Assembly: GCF_002080045.1 (NCBI RefSeq) | Contig: NZ_MUIN01000001.1 | Coordinates: forward strand, 194,930 to 258,929 | Source: Pseudomonas sp. Bc-h | GTDB taxonomy: Bacteria > Pseudomonadota > Gammaproteobacteria > Pseudomonadales > Pseudomonadaceae | Length of the DNA: 64,000 nucleotides | Direction of reading: 5' to 3' | Shown: positions 8,436 to 21,883 of the stretch, piece by piece | Layout: every line of letters starts with the position of its first letter | Numbering within the stretch: the first letter of the stretch is position 1 | The notes under the pieces: generated by a model | The model's database searches: none | Told to the model about the DNA's origin: nothing | What the model saw: only the letters and a program-made list of their open reading frames with translations | Position numbers and translations under genes: made by a program

Positions 8436-9362
8436 ATGATCAATCACATACAGGCTGCAGTTTCGGCCATTGTTTCGAGTAAAACACCAACGCCTGCCGC
8501 GACCGAGAAGGTTGAAGACGGCGAAAAACCGCCTGTGCATAAACATGAAGAGGCTGCGACCGCCCACGCAACGTTCTCCACCCTCGCCAGCCAGCTCAAT
8601 GACGCCGCTGCTCGTGCCGCGAAGCGCGATGCGGTCATGACCCACGCGGAGCTGGGAAAATACGGGCTCAATCGCATCAATGAGTTTCTGATCGAGTCAC
8701 CGAAGGCCAACAGTTTCACCCGGGCCATGGAAGTCCCGGATACGACCCATCCCGAATTGCTGGATCGTGCGCGGGAAGCCACAGCTTTCGTGACCCAGAC
8801 CCTGGCGGGGCACCAGAATGCGAAGAGCCCGTTCGAGAAACTCTCCCGTGAACAGTTGAATCACATCGCCTACGACGACAGCGGGTCATTCACGCTCAAT
8901 GAACGACGCGCTGCCTACCAGGGCGTGCAGAAGATGGATGACGCATGGCGCAGAGTCGCGATTCCCGAAGGCATCATTGAACAGACTCGCACCGGCAAGG
9001 CGTCGAAGTTCTACAGCGAGGCCCTCAGTTACTTCAAATCGCTGCCGGCGATCGAGAAGGCTGTGGATTATCCCTCAGACGCCGAGGCCATTCTCAAGGC
9101 GAGAATCAAAGCTGACCCCACTCTGCCGAGCCTACCCGGCACATCAAACCGCCAGGCCGCAGATCGAAAGCTGACCCTTTACGACATTCTCGCGGGTATC
9201 GTCGACACTCAGAAGGACAAAATCGACCCGTCCAACCCAGGGTGGACAAAGAAATTCACTCCGCGCACTTCACCAGTGCCGACCACTACCGCGGAGGAGT
9301 TCGTCAAAGAAGTTGCGAAGCCCGCCGTGCAATCCAGTCAACCGGCAGTCAAAACCTCTTAG
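8436..9362 (+). CDS. Unrecognised 308-residue protein, possible secreted or effector-like
   Basis: I do not recognise the family. The protein is hydrophilic, alanine/threonine rich, has no signal peptide or membrane helix, and is predicted mostly helical. Around residue 150 is the segment YDDSGSFTLNERRAAYQG, which resembles an EF-hand calcium loop (D-x-x-G-x-F-T-x-x-E). The first 55 and last 45 residues look disordered (PTPAATEK; TSPVPTTTAEE), a layout common in secreted effectors. The start follows a CAGGGAG site. The 298-base spacer upstream shows no gene and no convincing hrp box. The stop codon lies in the first bases of a REP palindrome. It is a single gene flanked by trxC and selO on the other strand. 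Confidence 0.7.
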   Translation: MINHIQAAVSAIVSSKTPTPAATEKVEDGEKPPVHKHEEAATAHATFSTLASQLNDAAARAAKRDAVMTHAELGKYGLNRINEFLIESPKANSFTRAMEVPDTTHPELLDRAREATAFVTQTLAGHQNAKSPFEKLSREQLNHIAYDDSGSFTLNERRAAYQGVQKMDDAWRRVAIPEGIIEQTRTGKASKFYSEALSYFKSLPAIEKAVDYPSDAEAILKARIKADPTLPSLPGTSNRQAADRKLTLYDILAGIVDTQKDKIDPSNPGWTKKFTPRTSPVPTTTAEEFVKEVAKPAVQSSQPAVKTS

Positions 9363-9422
9363 CAGCACGGCCCGCCAGCTGTGGCGTTCCCGCAGTCGCC
9401 ACCGCCGGCAAGCCGTGCTGCT
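9361..9422. repeat. REP palindrome pair
   Basis: Inverted arms of 26 bases with mismatches (9361-9386 and 9397-9422) carrying 'gcagcacgg' and 'ccgtgctgct'. It lies between the convergent ends of the 308-residue protein gene and selO and probably serves as a 3'-end stem for both transcripts. Confidence 0.88.
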
Positions 9423-9443
9423 GCAGGCGAGAATGTCGGGTCA

Positions 9444-14324
<4,881 letters not shown>

Positions 14325-14359
14325 AGACACCGGTCGAACAATCAGGAAAGGGGAGCAGT

Positions 14360-16102
14360 TTAGAGGAAGAGCCCGGGACCCGGGCGGCTTCCTTCGGGGA
14401 ATCTGACGCCCACTTTGAGGATCTTGTTCCCCTCCATAACCGCAACGGTCCAAATAGTTCCGTTCCATTCGATCTGGTCGCCGACAATTGGCGCGCCGCG
14501 ATTCTTCTGAATGATGAACTGGCTCAGCGGCATATTCGAATCCAGGCCGTCGAGTTTCAGACCGTACAATGCCGCGACAGCCCCGAGCTGAGCGTCTCCC
14601 TCGAGGACGAAGTCGCCGAAGAAGCGCAAATCCAGACCCCGCTGCGGCGCCTGACTGAACAGCTTGCCCAGCGCTGGAAGGTTGTGTTCATGGCCGATGA
14701 CGCAGAGCAGATCGCCAGTTTCCAAAACCGTACTACCCGACGGATGGAGCAGTTGCTGACCCCGAAAAAGGGCCGCGATGCGGGTGCCTTCCGGCATTTT
14801 CAGCTCGCGAAGTGCTGCGCCGATGCACCATTTTTCTGCGCCCAGTCGGTAAACGAACAGTTCCCACTCGCTGGTCACGTGGACTTCCAGAGCGGCGCGG
14901 GAGATGGGCGCTGGATCAGGCGGAACCGTGACCTTTAGCCACTTGGCCATCCACGGCAGGCTCGTACCCTGAACCAGCAGGGAGACCAGCACGATGAAGA
15001 ACGCAAGGTTGAAATACAGCTGGGCGTGAGGAAGACCCGCCATCAGCGGGAACACCGCCAGAATGATCGGAACCGCGCCGCGCAGCCCGACCCAGGCAAT
15101 GAAGGCTTTTTCACGACCGTGAAACACCCGGAACGGCAGCAAGCCTGCGAGCACTGACAGCGGGCGGGCCACGAGAATCATCCACAGCGCCAGGCCCAGT
15201 GCCGGCAGCGCGATAGGCAGCAGGTCGTGTGGCGTGACCAACAGGCCCAGCACCAGGAACATGCCGATCTGCGCCAGCCAGGCCATGCCGTCGAGCATGT
15301 GCAGGATGCCGTGACGGCTGCGGATCGGCTTGTTGCCCAATACCAGGCCGCAGAGGTAAACCGCGAGGAAGCCACTGCCGTGAATGGCGTTGGTCAGGGC
15401 GAACACCGCCAGACCACCCGCGATCACCAGAATCGGATACAGGCCGTTGGCCAGATTGATGCGATTGACCAGTTGCAACATTAGCCAGCCACCACCCAGA
15501 CCGATGATGCTGCCGATGCCGAATTCCTGAATCAGATGGCCCAGCAGGCTCCAGTGCAGCCCCGTCTGGCCGCTGGCGATCATGTCGATCAGCGTGACGG
15601 TTAGAAACACCGCCATCGGGTCGTTGCTACCTGATTCGATTTCAAGGCTGGCCGTGACCCGTTCGTTCAGGCCTTTGCCTCCGAGCAGCGAGAACACTGC
15701 AGCAGCATCCGTCGAGCCGACGATGGCGCCGATCAGCAGGCCCTGAATGATGTTCAGATCGAACAGCCAGGCCGCGACCATGCCGGTCAGCCCGGTGGTG
15801 ATCAGGACCCCGACCGTGGCCAGCGACAATGCAGGCCAGAGCGCCACGCGGAAGCTCGCTACCCGCGTGCGCAAGCCGCCGTCGAGGAGGATCACCGCGA
15901 GCGCGAGATTGCCGACCAGATAGGCCGTTGGATAGTTGTCAAAGATAATGCCGCCGCCGTCGACACCGGCGACCATGCCCACTGCGAGGATGATCACCAG
16001 AATCGGAATGCCGAGACGCGAGGACAGCGAGCTGACCAGAATACTTGCACCCACCAGCAACGCGCCGATCAGGAACAGGCTGTTGATGGTCGTGGCATCC
16101 AA
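14360..16102 (-). CDS. nhaP2: Potassium/proton antiporter NhaP2 (CvrA), TTG start
   Basis: Product of 580 residues: about 12 membrane helices of the CPA1 antiporter type, a RCK/TrkA-C-like domain (about 400-485) and a C-terminal CorC/HlyC-like domain. These enzymes exchange cytoplasmic potassium or sodium for protons. The family N-terminus is MDATTI; here the matching frame begins with TTG at 16102 ([13 protein letters not shown]), preceded by GGAG eight bases away. An ATG 36 bases further upstream has no ribosome-binding site and adds residues the family lacks, so TTG is preferred. It is followed closely by mscK. Confidence 0.92.
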   Translation of the reverse strand: MDATTINSLFLIGALLVGASILVSSLSSRLGIPILVIILAVGMVAGVDGGGIIFDNYPTAYLVGNLALAVILLDGGLRTRVASFRVALWPALSLATVGVLITTGLTGMVAAWLFDLNIIQGLLIGAIVGSTDAAAVFSLLGGKGLNERVTASLEIESGSNDPMAVFLTVTLIDMIASGQTGLHWSLLGHLIQEFGIGSIIGLGGGWLMLQLVNRINLANGLYPILVIAGGLAVFALTNAIHGSGFLAVYLCGLVLGNKPIRSRHGILHMLDGMAWLAQIGMFLVLGLLVTPHDLLPIALPALGLALWMILVARPLSVLAGLLPFRVFHGREKAFIAWVGLRGAVPIILAVFPLMAGLPHAQLYFNLAFFIVLVSLLVQGTSLPWMAKWLKVTVPPDPAPISRAALEVHVTSEWELFVYRLGAEKWCIGAALRELKMPEGTRIAALFRGQQLLHPSGSTVLETGDLLCVIGHEHNLPALGKLFSQAPQRGLDLRFFGDFVLEGDAQLGAVAALYGLKLDGLDSNMPLSQFIIQKNRGAPIVGDQIEWNGTIWTVAVMEGNKILKVGVRFPEGSRPGPGLFL

Positions 16103-16297
16103 GGGCGGTACTCCAGACAAAGCAAAAAGTGAAAGCATTCATGGACTGACCATGCAGTCCGCGTGCCAAGGGATTTAACCCGTTGAATTGGCTGGCTGTC
16201 AAAGCCTAATCCCTCAGGTTTTCACGGGCCCGACAATAGGAGCGCCCAACCGCAACCTCTCATGCACATCGTCCCTATGCATTTCTTCGCGTTTTGT

Positions 16298-16319
16298 ATG
16301 CGGTAATTAATTACCGCAT
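16298..16319. promoter_or_regulatory. Perfect 22-base palindrome upstream of the toxin-like gene
   Basis: Half-sites atgcggtaatt and aattaccgcat form an exact inverted repeat 58 bases before the toxin start codon. It is AT-rich at the centre and not part of any REP family in the window. It has the size and symmetry of an operator for a dimeric regulator. The spacer 16103-16376 otherwise shows only the nhaP2 leader on the other strand and no gene. Confidence 0.6.
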
Positions 16320-16376
16320 CCGAGGGTCCGAAGGTGTTCACGATTGGGCTTCCACTGACTGACAGGATGTCAAAAA

Positions 16377-19300
16377 ATGAACAAGGAAGTTCCGAACGAG
16401 TGGTTCACGCCCGACTTTCAGGACCGCCCTCATGGCCCACACGAGGCCGGAAAGTATCCGGCTCCGCCCGAGCCTGGAAAGGAGGTCGGCACATGGCAGC
16501 CTGAACTGCTGCAAGCGTTCATCGAGCACCAGAACGTAGGCTTTGAATCACCGCGTCAGTACGCCTATCGGCAAGCTGCAGACCACGTCAGGACCGATTG
16601 GTCTCGGGAGCCGTATTCAGGCCCGCGCGGAGGGTTCGATCAATACGCCTTCCTAAGGGACTCCGACCCCGACAACCTGCTGATCGTCACGCTATACATC
16701 AATGCTCAGGACCAGGAGCCGCAACGAGCCAATGTCGCCTACTCGATGACGCTGACGGACGCCCTGATGCGCAACTGGCAGCAAAGCGGTAACGGTCAGT
16801 TCCTCGAGCACCTGTCGCATCTGCGCGCCTACCGGGAAGGGGGCTATCCCGCGCGAATTGCTCAGACGCCTCTGGTGCTTGCCGATTGTTTTGCTTATGA
16901 AGCGATTTATCGCAAGACAAGTCCTCAGCGCTTCGACAAATCGACTCATGTGTCGATCGATCCCAAAGACTTCAAGCAATTCGTCTGGGACGCCGATCTG
17001 CAAGCGCATTATCTGGAGTCATTGAACACGTTCTGGAAGGACCATGGGGCCGATTACAACTTGCTCATCAAAGCGGCCCTTCTGAAGTCGGCCTATGTGC
17101 AACATGAAGAGCGCTCGTTGAGCACTCAAGACAAGGCATCGGTGCTTGCGGCGTTGGGGCTTGCCCCGGATCAACCCTGGGAAACGCTGACATTCGAGCG
17201 CTTTACCCATGCGGCGCCTTCATCGGACTTCACCTTTCGCGAACTGGTGCTTTACCGCTATGTCGCGACCGACATCATCGTCATCCGCAATGAGCAAACG
17301 GACAGGCTCGTCGTGTACATCCCCGGCAACTCGTCGCCGCTTCACGGATTCGAGGACCTGCCTGCGCTGCAGGACTGGATTGTGGCGCAGTGCAAGGACC
17401 CGCATCGTCGAAGGGCGCTGGAAGGTCATTTCAAGGCAGAAGATGATCCTGACGGGTATTTCCTGAGCGGTGTGCAGACGGCTTTGGCGGGTTTGGCCGC
17501 TTACCCCAATCGCCTTGACGATGCGACGGGGCACTGGTGGCCGCACAAGGAAATAACACTGAGCTCGGCGATCTCGCAATGGCCGTTTTCCCATTTCAAG
17601 CATAACCTGCAGGACCGTCTTGCATCCGATGCCAGGCAGCTGATTCGAAATCGCGCGGATTACAACAAACAGCAAGCGGCGCAGGTGCTGACCAACGCAA
17701 TCATCGCCACCGGGGCTGTCGCAATGGCGGTGCCGGCGCTTTGGGTGCCGTTGTCTGTCATGTCCCTGGCATTGATTGGGCTGGGGGTTGACGAACTTGT
17801 GGAAGGCCGAACCCACGAGGAACGCCAGGAAGGCGCTGGCCGTATCGTGTTTGGCGTACTCAATGCCATACCGCTGGCCATTGAAGGAGGAATTGCTGCG
17901 CACGGTTTCTGGAGTGCTGCGGCGAGCGCCGAAGATGGCATCGCGCCGGGCGCCGCCGATGAGGTAGGGCAAATGGTTGAGGGGCGCGGCGCCGACGAGC
18001 GAAACGCAGCCATGGCCAGGCAGCAAGAAGAAAACGTCGAGATTGCAGAGGAGGCGCAGGAGCGTGAGCGTGAGTCGGCGAAAGACAGGCAGGCGTTACT
18101 GGATCGGGAAGAGCAGCAACGGCAGGCAGCGGAAAGCCACCGTGAGGCAAGATATGACAGCGCAAAAGCCTTCGGCGTGGAACCGGAGGGGCTCCGCTCG
18201 TTGACGCCGGAGCTTGGAGCCGAGCTTGCGAAGTTCGAGTACGGCGCCCCCCTTGACCGCTCCGGGGCATGGGGTGTGGACGACTTCGGGGCTGTTTATA
18301 CGGTCAACGATGTGCAGACTGGGAAGACCAGTCATTTCGCTCGGGTACATTCAAAAATCTATCGGGTCGAGCGAGTCAACGGTGCCCGGCAGTACAGGAT
18401 TTTTTCGCCTGATGATCCGAATATCAAAGGCCCGTTTATCAGGCAGTCGAAGGGCTATTACTCAGACATCGATCTACAGAAAGGACTGAGAGGGGGACAG
18501 AGTTACATTGAAGTCTTGCCCGAGTCCGAACCGGTGTCCGGTGCCGGAAAACCGGAGATTATCCTGGCTCAAGCGCAACGCACTCCGACAGTCATCGAGA
18601 TTCCCATGGACGGGATCGAAATTCGAGAGCAGCTGGATAAGAACCTCGTTCCAGTGCAACAGTATTTTGCCTCGAATTCGTCGGTAGGTACTCCGGTTCG
18701 TTACGACGCAGATCTGGCGTGTTGGAGAGCCGATGCTCAGAAACTGCTGTGGCGTAACAAGAAAGGCGTCTGGAAAACCGGAAGTGAAGAGGAATTCATG
18801 AGAGTCAGAGGAAAGCTGGATTTCGGCGTAACGTCTGAAATATACAAATTTCCTATATTGCCCGGCTTCCCTGCGCAGCAGGAGGCAGTTGATCTCATGG
18901 TCCACCAAATATGGCTAGGCGACAGGCTGCCTCGTGTGAAGTTGCTTGAGACGATCAAGGCAAATATGAAAACGAGTCCAGAGCTCAGCTTCACATTGCA
19001 CATTGATATCGACAGCAACGAACTCTCTGAAGCATTGCAGCCCAAGGCCCAACTGCAGGCTGAGTTCGCTGCATACCCGAACATGACCATCTCGAATCTT
19101 CAAGACGAGCCTTTTTTCGAGGACTTTCTTGCTAACCCGAAAACCGCCAGACCGTTTCAATATTTTCGTAGCGGCGATGGGCAGAATCTTGCAGCTGCGT
19201 CGGATGTTCTGCGGTACCGACTGATCCACGAATATGGCGGCATCTACGTCGACTGTGACGATGTTATTCTCGGTTCTTTTAGCGATGCGGATCTCAGGGC

Positions 19301-19742
19301 AGGTCCAAGCGACGTACTCGTTGGAGCTGCGTTGTCATCCCCACGAGCGGGATTTTTCGGGCCTAACAACAGTCATTTTGCGAGCCTGCGCGGCAATCCG
19401 GTATTGCGGGAAATGCAAGACGAACTCTTCACACGGTTTCAGGCTGAGCAAGGCGCCCTGGACCAACTGAAGGGGGTCGCTACAGACGCTGAAAAAGGAA
19501 CCAACGATTACATGTCGAAAGTTTTCGAGGTCACGGGCCCTCGGTTTTTCCTCGATATGCTGAAAAAGCTGCGGCCCGATTATGCGGATCTTCTTGATGA
19601 GCAGTTCAAGCCAAACCCAGCAATTCGCTCCTTAATCTATCTGGAGTACGTCGACGAGTTGACCGATTTCTATGCGCCGTTTGCACGCAGGCTGAGAATC
19701 ACCGCCGGCGCTGAGAACTCTTGGGTCGGACCCGCAGCATGA
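16377..19742 (+). CDS. Large polymorphic toxin with C-terminal TcdA/TcdB-like glycosyltransferase domain
   Basis: Product of 1121 residues with no signal peptide. Residues 1 to about 430 resemble the dermonecrotic-toxin-type N-terminal domain common in Pseudomonas toxins. A hydrophobic hairpin (about 434-475, IIATGAVAMAVPALWVPLSV) could insert in membranes. A charged coiled-coil linker (about 540-600, rich in Glu/Gln/Arg) comes next. From about 830 the C-terminus is a GT-A glycosyltransferase. HQIW (Trp846) matches the UDP-stacking tryptophan of clostridial toxins. ASDVLR has Asp943 and Arg946. YVDCDD holds the DXD metal site at Asp959/Asp961. The 16-residue spacing from Asp943 to Asp959 equals that between Asp270 and Asp286 of TcdB. 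The last third is less GC-rich than its neighbours. No immunity gene follows; the next gene is convergent. The start has AGGA nine bases upstream. Confidence 0.85.
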   Translation: MNKEVPNEWFTPDFQDRPHGPHEAGKYPAPPEPGKEVGTWQPELLQAFIEHQNVGFESPRQYAYRQAADHVRTDWSREPYSGPRGGFDQYAFLRDSDPDNLLIVTLYINAQDQEPQRANVAYSMTLTDALMRNWQQSGNGQFLEHLSHLRAYREGGYPARIAQTPLVLADCFAYEAIYRKTSPQRFDKSTHVSIDPKDFKQFVWDADLQAHYLESLNTFWKDHGADYNLLIKAALLKSAYVQHEERSLSTQDKASVLAALGLAPDQPWETLTFERFTHAAPSSDFTFRELVLYRYVATDIIVIRNEQTDRLVVYIPGNSSPLHGFEDLPALQDWIVAQCKDPHRRRALEGHFKAEDDPDGYFLSGVQTALAGLAAYPNRLDDATGHWWPHKEITLSSAISQWPFSHFKHNLQDRLASDARQLIRNRADYNKQQAAQVLTNAIIATGAVAMAVPALWVPLSVMSLALIGLGVDELVEGRTHEERQEGAGRIVFGVLNAIPLAIEGGIAAHGFWSAAASAEDGIAPGAADEVGQMVEGRGADERNAAMARQQEENVEIAEEAQERERESAKDRQALLDREEQQRQAAESHREARYDSAKAFGVEPEGLRSLTPELGAELAKFEYGAPLDRSGAWGVDDFGAVYTVNDVQTGKTSHFARVHSKIYRVERVNGARQYRIFSPDDPNIKGPFIRQSKGYYSDIDLQKGLRGGQSYIEVLPESEPVSGAGKPEIILAQAQRTPTVIEIPMDGIEIREQLDKNLVPVQQYFASNSSVGTPVRYDADLACWRADAQKLLWRNKKGVWKTGSEEEFMRVRGKLDFGVTSEIYKFPILPGFPAQQEAVDLMVHQIWLGDRLPRVKLLETIKANMKTSPELSFTLHIDIDSNELSEALQPKAQLQAEFAAYPNMTISNLQDEPFFEDFLANPKTARPFQYFRSGDGQNLAAASDVLRYRLIHEYGGIYVDCDDVILGSFSDADLRAGPSDVLVGAALSSPRAGFFGPNNSHFASLRGNPVLREMQDELFTRFQAEQGALDQLKGVATDAEKGTNDYMSKVFEVTGPRFFLDMLKKLRPDYADLLDEQFKPNPAIRSLIYLEYVDELTDFYAPFARRLRITAGAENSWVGPAA

Positions 19743-19808
19743 TCTGAGCGCAACTCAAGAAACGAACAGGTGCCGATTACCGATGAGTGCTGCGCTGCAA
19801 CACAGTCA

Positions 19809-21611
19809 TTAGAACCATCCGTCCTGCATCGACAGGCACACATCATCACGGGCGTGCAGAATTGCCAGCTCGTGATGACAGGCCGGTACTTCCCACGTCA
19901 GGAAGTATCGCGCCGCTTGCAACTTGCCTTTGTAGAAATCGACGTCCGCCGGATTGCCCTTGGCTAATCCCTCTTGCGCACGAATGGCCTGTTCGAGCCA
20001 GCGCCAACCAATCACCGTATGCCCGAACGCCTTGAGATACAGCGCCGAATTTGCAAGCGTGGCGGTAACCTTGCCTTGGGCAAGATCTGTCAGCAGGTCC
20101 AGTGTCACGGCTTGCAGGCGCGCCACCAGTTGCTCCAACGGTTGGCGCAAGGTGACCAGCGATTCGTGTGCCTGAGCCCGCTCGCATGTGTCGGCAATCA
20201 GGCGGATCAATTGCTTGAGCCCTGCGCCGCCGTTCTGTGCGAGTTTGCGTCCCAGCAAGTCCAGCGACTGAATACCGTGGGTGCCTTCGTGGATCGGGTT
20301 CAAGCGGTTGTCGCGGTAATACTGCTCGACCGGATATTCGCGCGTGTAGCCATGACCGCCGAGAATCTGAATCGCCAGTTCGTTGGCTTTGAGGCAAAAC
20401 TCAGACGGCCAGGATTTGACGATAGGCGTCAGCAAATCCAGCAGTTCGTGGGCCAGTTTGCGCTGCTCCTCGGTTTCGCCCGTCTGGGTGTCATCGAACA
20501 GTCGCGCGGCATAAAGCCCGAGATCGAACGAACCTTCGACGTAAGCCTTCTGGGTCATCAGCATGCGTTTCACATCCGCGTGCTGAATGATCGAAACCGG
20601 CGCGCTTTCAGGATTTTTACTGTCAGGCAATCGACCCTGAGGGCGCTCGCGGGCGTATTCCAGCGAATACAGATAGCCCGCGTAGCCGAGCATCACCGCG
20701 CCCATACCAACGCCGATTCGTGCCTCGTTCATCATCTGGAACATGTAGCTCAGGCCCTGATGAGCTTTACCAATCAGATAGCCGACGCACTGGCCGTTAT
20801 CACCGAAGTTCAGGGCAGTGGACGTTGTCCCGCGCCAGCCCATCTTGTGAAACAGCCCGGCCAAAAGCACGTCGTTGCGCCGGCCGAGACTGCCATCTCC
20901 GTTGACCAGGAATTTCGGCACGATGAACAGCGAGATGCCCTTCACCCCTGATGGCGCGTCCGGCAGTTTCGCGAGCACCAGATGCACGATGTTTTCCGAC
21001 AGCGGATGGTCGCCACCCGAGATGAAAATCTTGTTGCCGCGCAGGCGATAACTGCCGTCTTCGGCAGGCTCGGCGCGGGTGCGAATGTCCGACAGGGACG
21101 AGCCCGCGTGAGGTTCGGTCAACGCCATTGTGCCGAAGAAGCGCCCCTCGATCATCGGTTGCAGGAAGCGCTGCTTTTGCTCTTCGCTGCCGAAGTTTTC
21201 AATCAGGTTCGCTGCACCCATTGTCAGAAAAGGGTATGACGTCGACGCCGCGTTCGCCGATTGAAAATGGGCAAAACACGCCTGCGACAGCAATGTCGGC
21301 AACTGCATCCCGCCTGCCTCGAAATCGCGCGCGGCGTTCAGGAAGCCTGCTTCAAGAAACGCGTCCACCGCTGGCTTCACTTCAGGAATCAGCACCGCTT
21401 CGCCGTTTTCGTAGCGCGGTTCGTTTTCATCGTTTTTGCGGTTGTGCGGCGCAAAGAACTTTTCGGCAATGGTCCGCGCCGTGGCGATCGCGGCATCGAA
21501 GGTTTCCCGGCTGTGCTCCGAAAAACGCTCACGTTGCATCAGCGCTTCGGCATCCAGCACTTCGTAGAGCTCGAAAGCCAGATTGCGGGAACTGAGCAGC
21601 GTCTCGGACAT
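19809..21611 (-). CDS. Acyl-CoA dehydrogenase (large, with C-terminal extension)
   Basis: Product of 600 residues, the long bacterial acyl-CoA dehydrogenase subfamily with an extra C-terminal helical domain. FAD and substrate motifs are seen (MALTEPHAGSSLSD, KIFISGGDH, QILGGHGYTREYPVEQYYRD). The probable catalytic glutamate is in NPIHEGTHGIQ. It oxidises acyl-CoA thioesters and passes electrons to ETF, a fatty-acid or branched-chain catabolic role whose chain length cannot be read. An AAAGG site sits nine bases before the ATG. It stands alone between the toxin and putA. Confidence 0.93.
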   Translation of the reverse strand: MSETLLSSRNLAFELYEVLDAEALMQRERFSEHSRETFDAAIATARTIAEKFFAPHNRKNDENEPRYENGEAVLIPEVKPAVDAFLEAGFLNAARDFEAGGMQLPTLLSQACFAHFQSANAASTSYPFLTMGAANLIENFGSEEQKQRFLQPMIEGRFFGTMALTEPHAGSSLSDIRTRAEPAEDGSYRLRGNKIFISGGDHPLSENIVHLVLAKLPDAPSGVKGISLFIVPKFLVNGDGSLGRRNDVLLAGLFHKMGWRGTTSTALNFGDNGQCVGYLIGKAHQGLSYMFQMMNEARIGVGMGAVMLGYAGYLYSLEYARERPQGRLPDSKNPESAPVSIIQHADVKRMLMTQKAYVEGSFDLGLYAARLFDDTQTGETEEQRKLAHELLDLLTPIVKSWPSEFCLKANELAIQILGGHGYTREYPVEQYYRDNRLNPIHEGTHGIQSLDLLGRKLAQNGGAGLKQLIRLIADTCERAQAHESLVTLRQPLEQLVARLQAVTLDLLTDLAQGKVTATLANSALYLKAFGHTVIGWRWLEQAIRAQEGLAKGNPADVDFYKGKLQAARYFLTWEVPACHHELAILHARDDVCLSMQDGWF

Positions 21612-21766
21612 GGCGGCATACCTTTCGTTGAAGTGCCGTCGAGTCTAGATGCGCAGGGAAGGGGTTAACAGGATGATTGATTTGGGTGATGGAGGGCTAG
21701 AACGCGGATGGTCATCAATCAGCGCGGGAGATGGGTCTGCGGATAATTTGAGGGGATATGCACACA

Positions 21767-21857
21767 CTGTGGGAGGGAGCTTGCTCGCGAAGGCAGCGGA
21801 TCAGACACCCTTGCAGTGTCTGGTTCACCGTGTTCACTGGCCAGCTCCCTCCCTCAG
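21767..21857. repeat. Degenerate long Pseudomonas repeat ('gtgggagggagcttgctcgcg' family)
   Basis: A full left arm (21767-21791) is followed about 50 bases later by a shortened right arm (ccagctccctccctcag, ending 21857) that has lost the 'ttcgcgagcaag' part. It lies downstream of putA and upstream of the acyl-CoA dehydrogenase on the same strand. Confidence 0.8.
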
Positions 21858-21883
21858 GGGTATTGCATCGGCACGATCGATTG

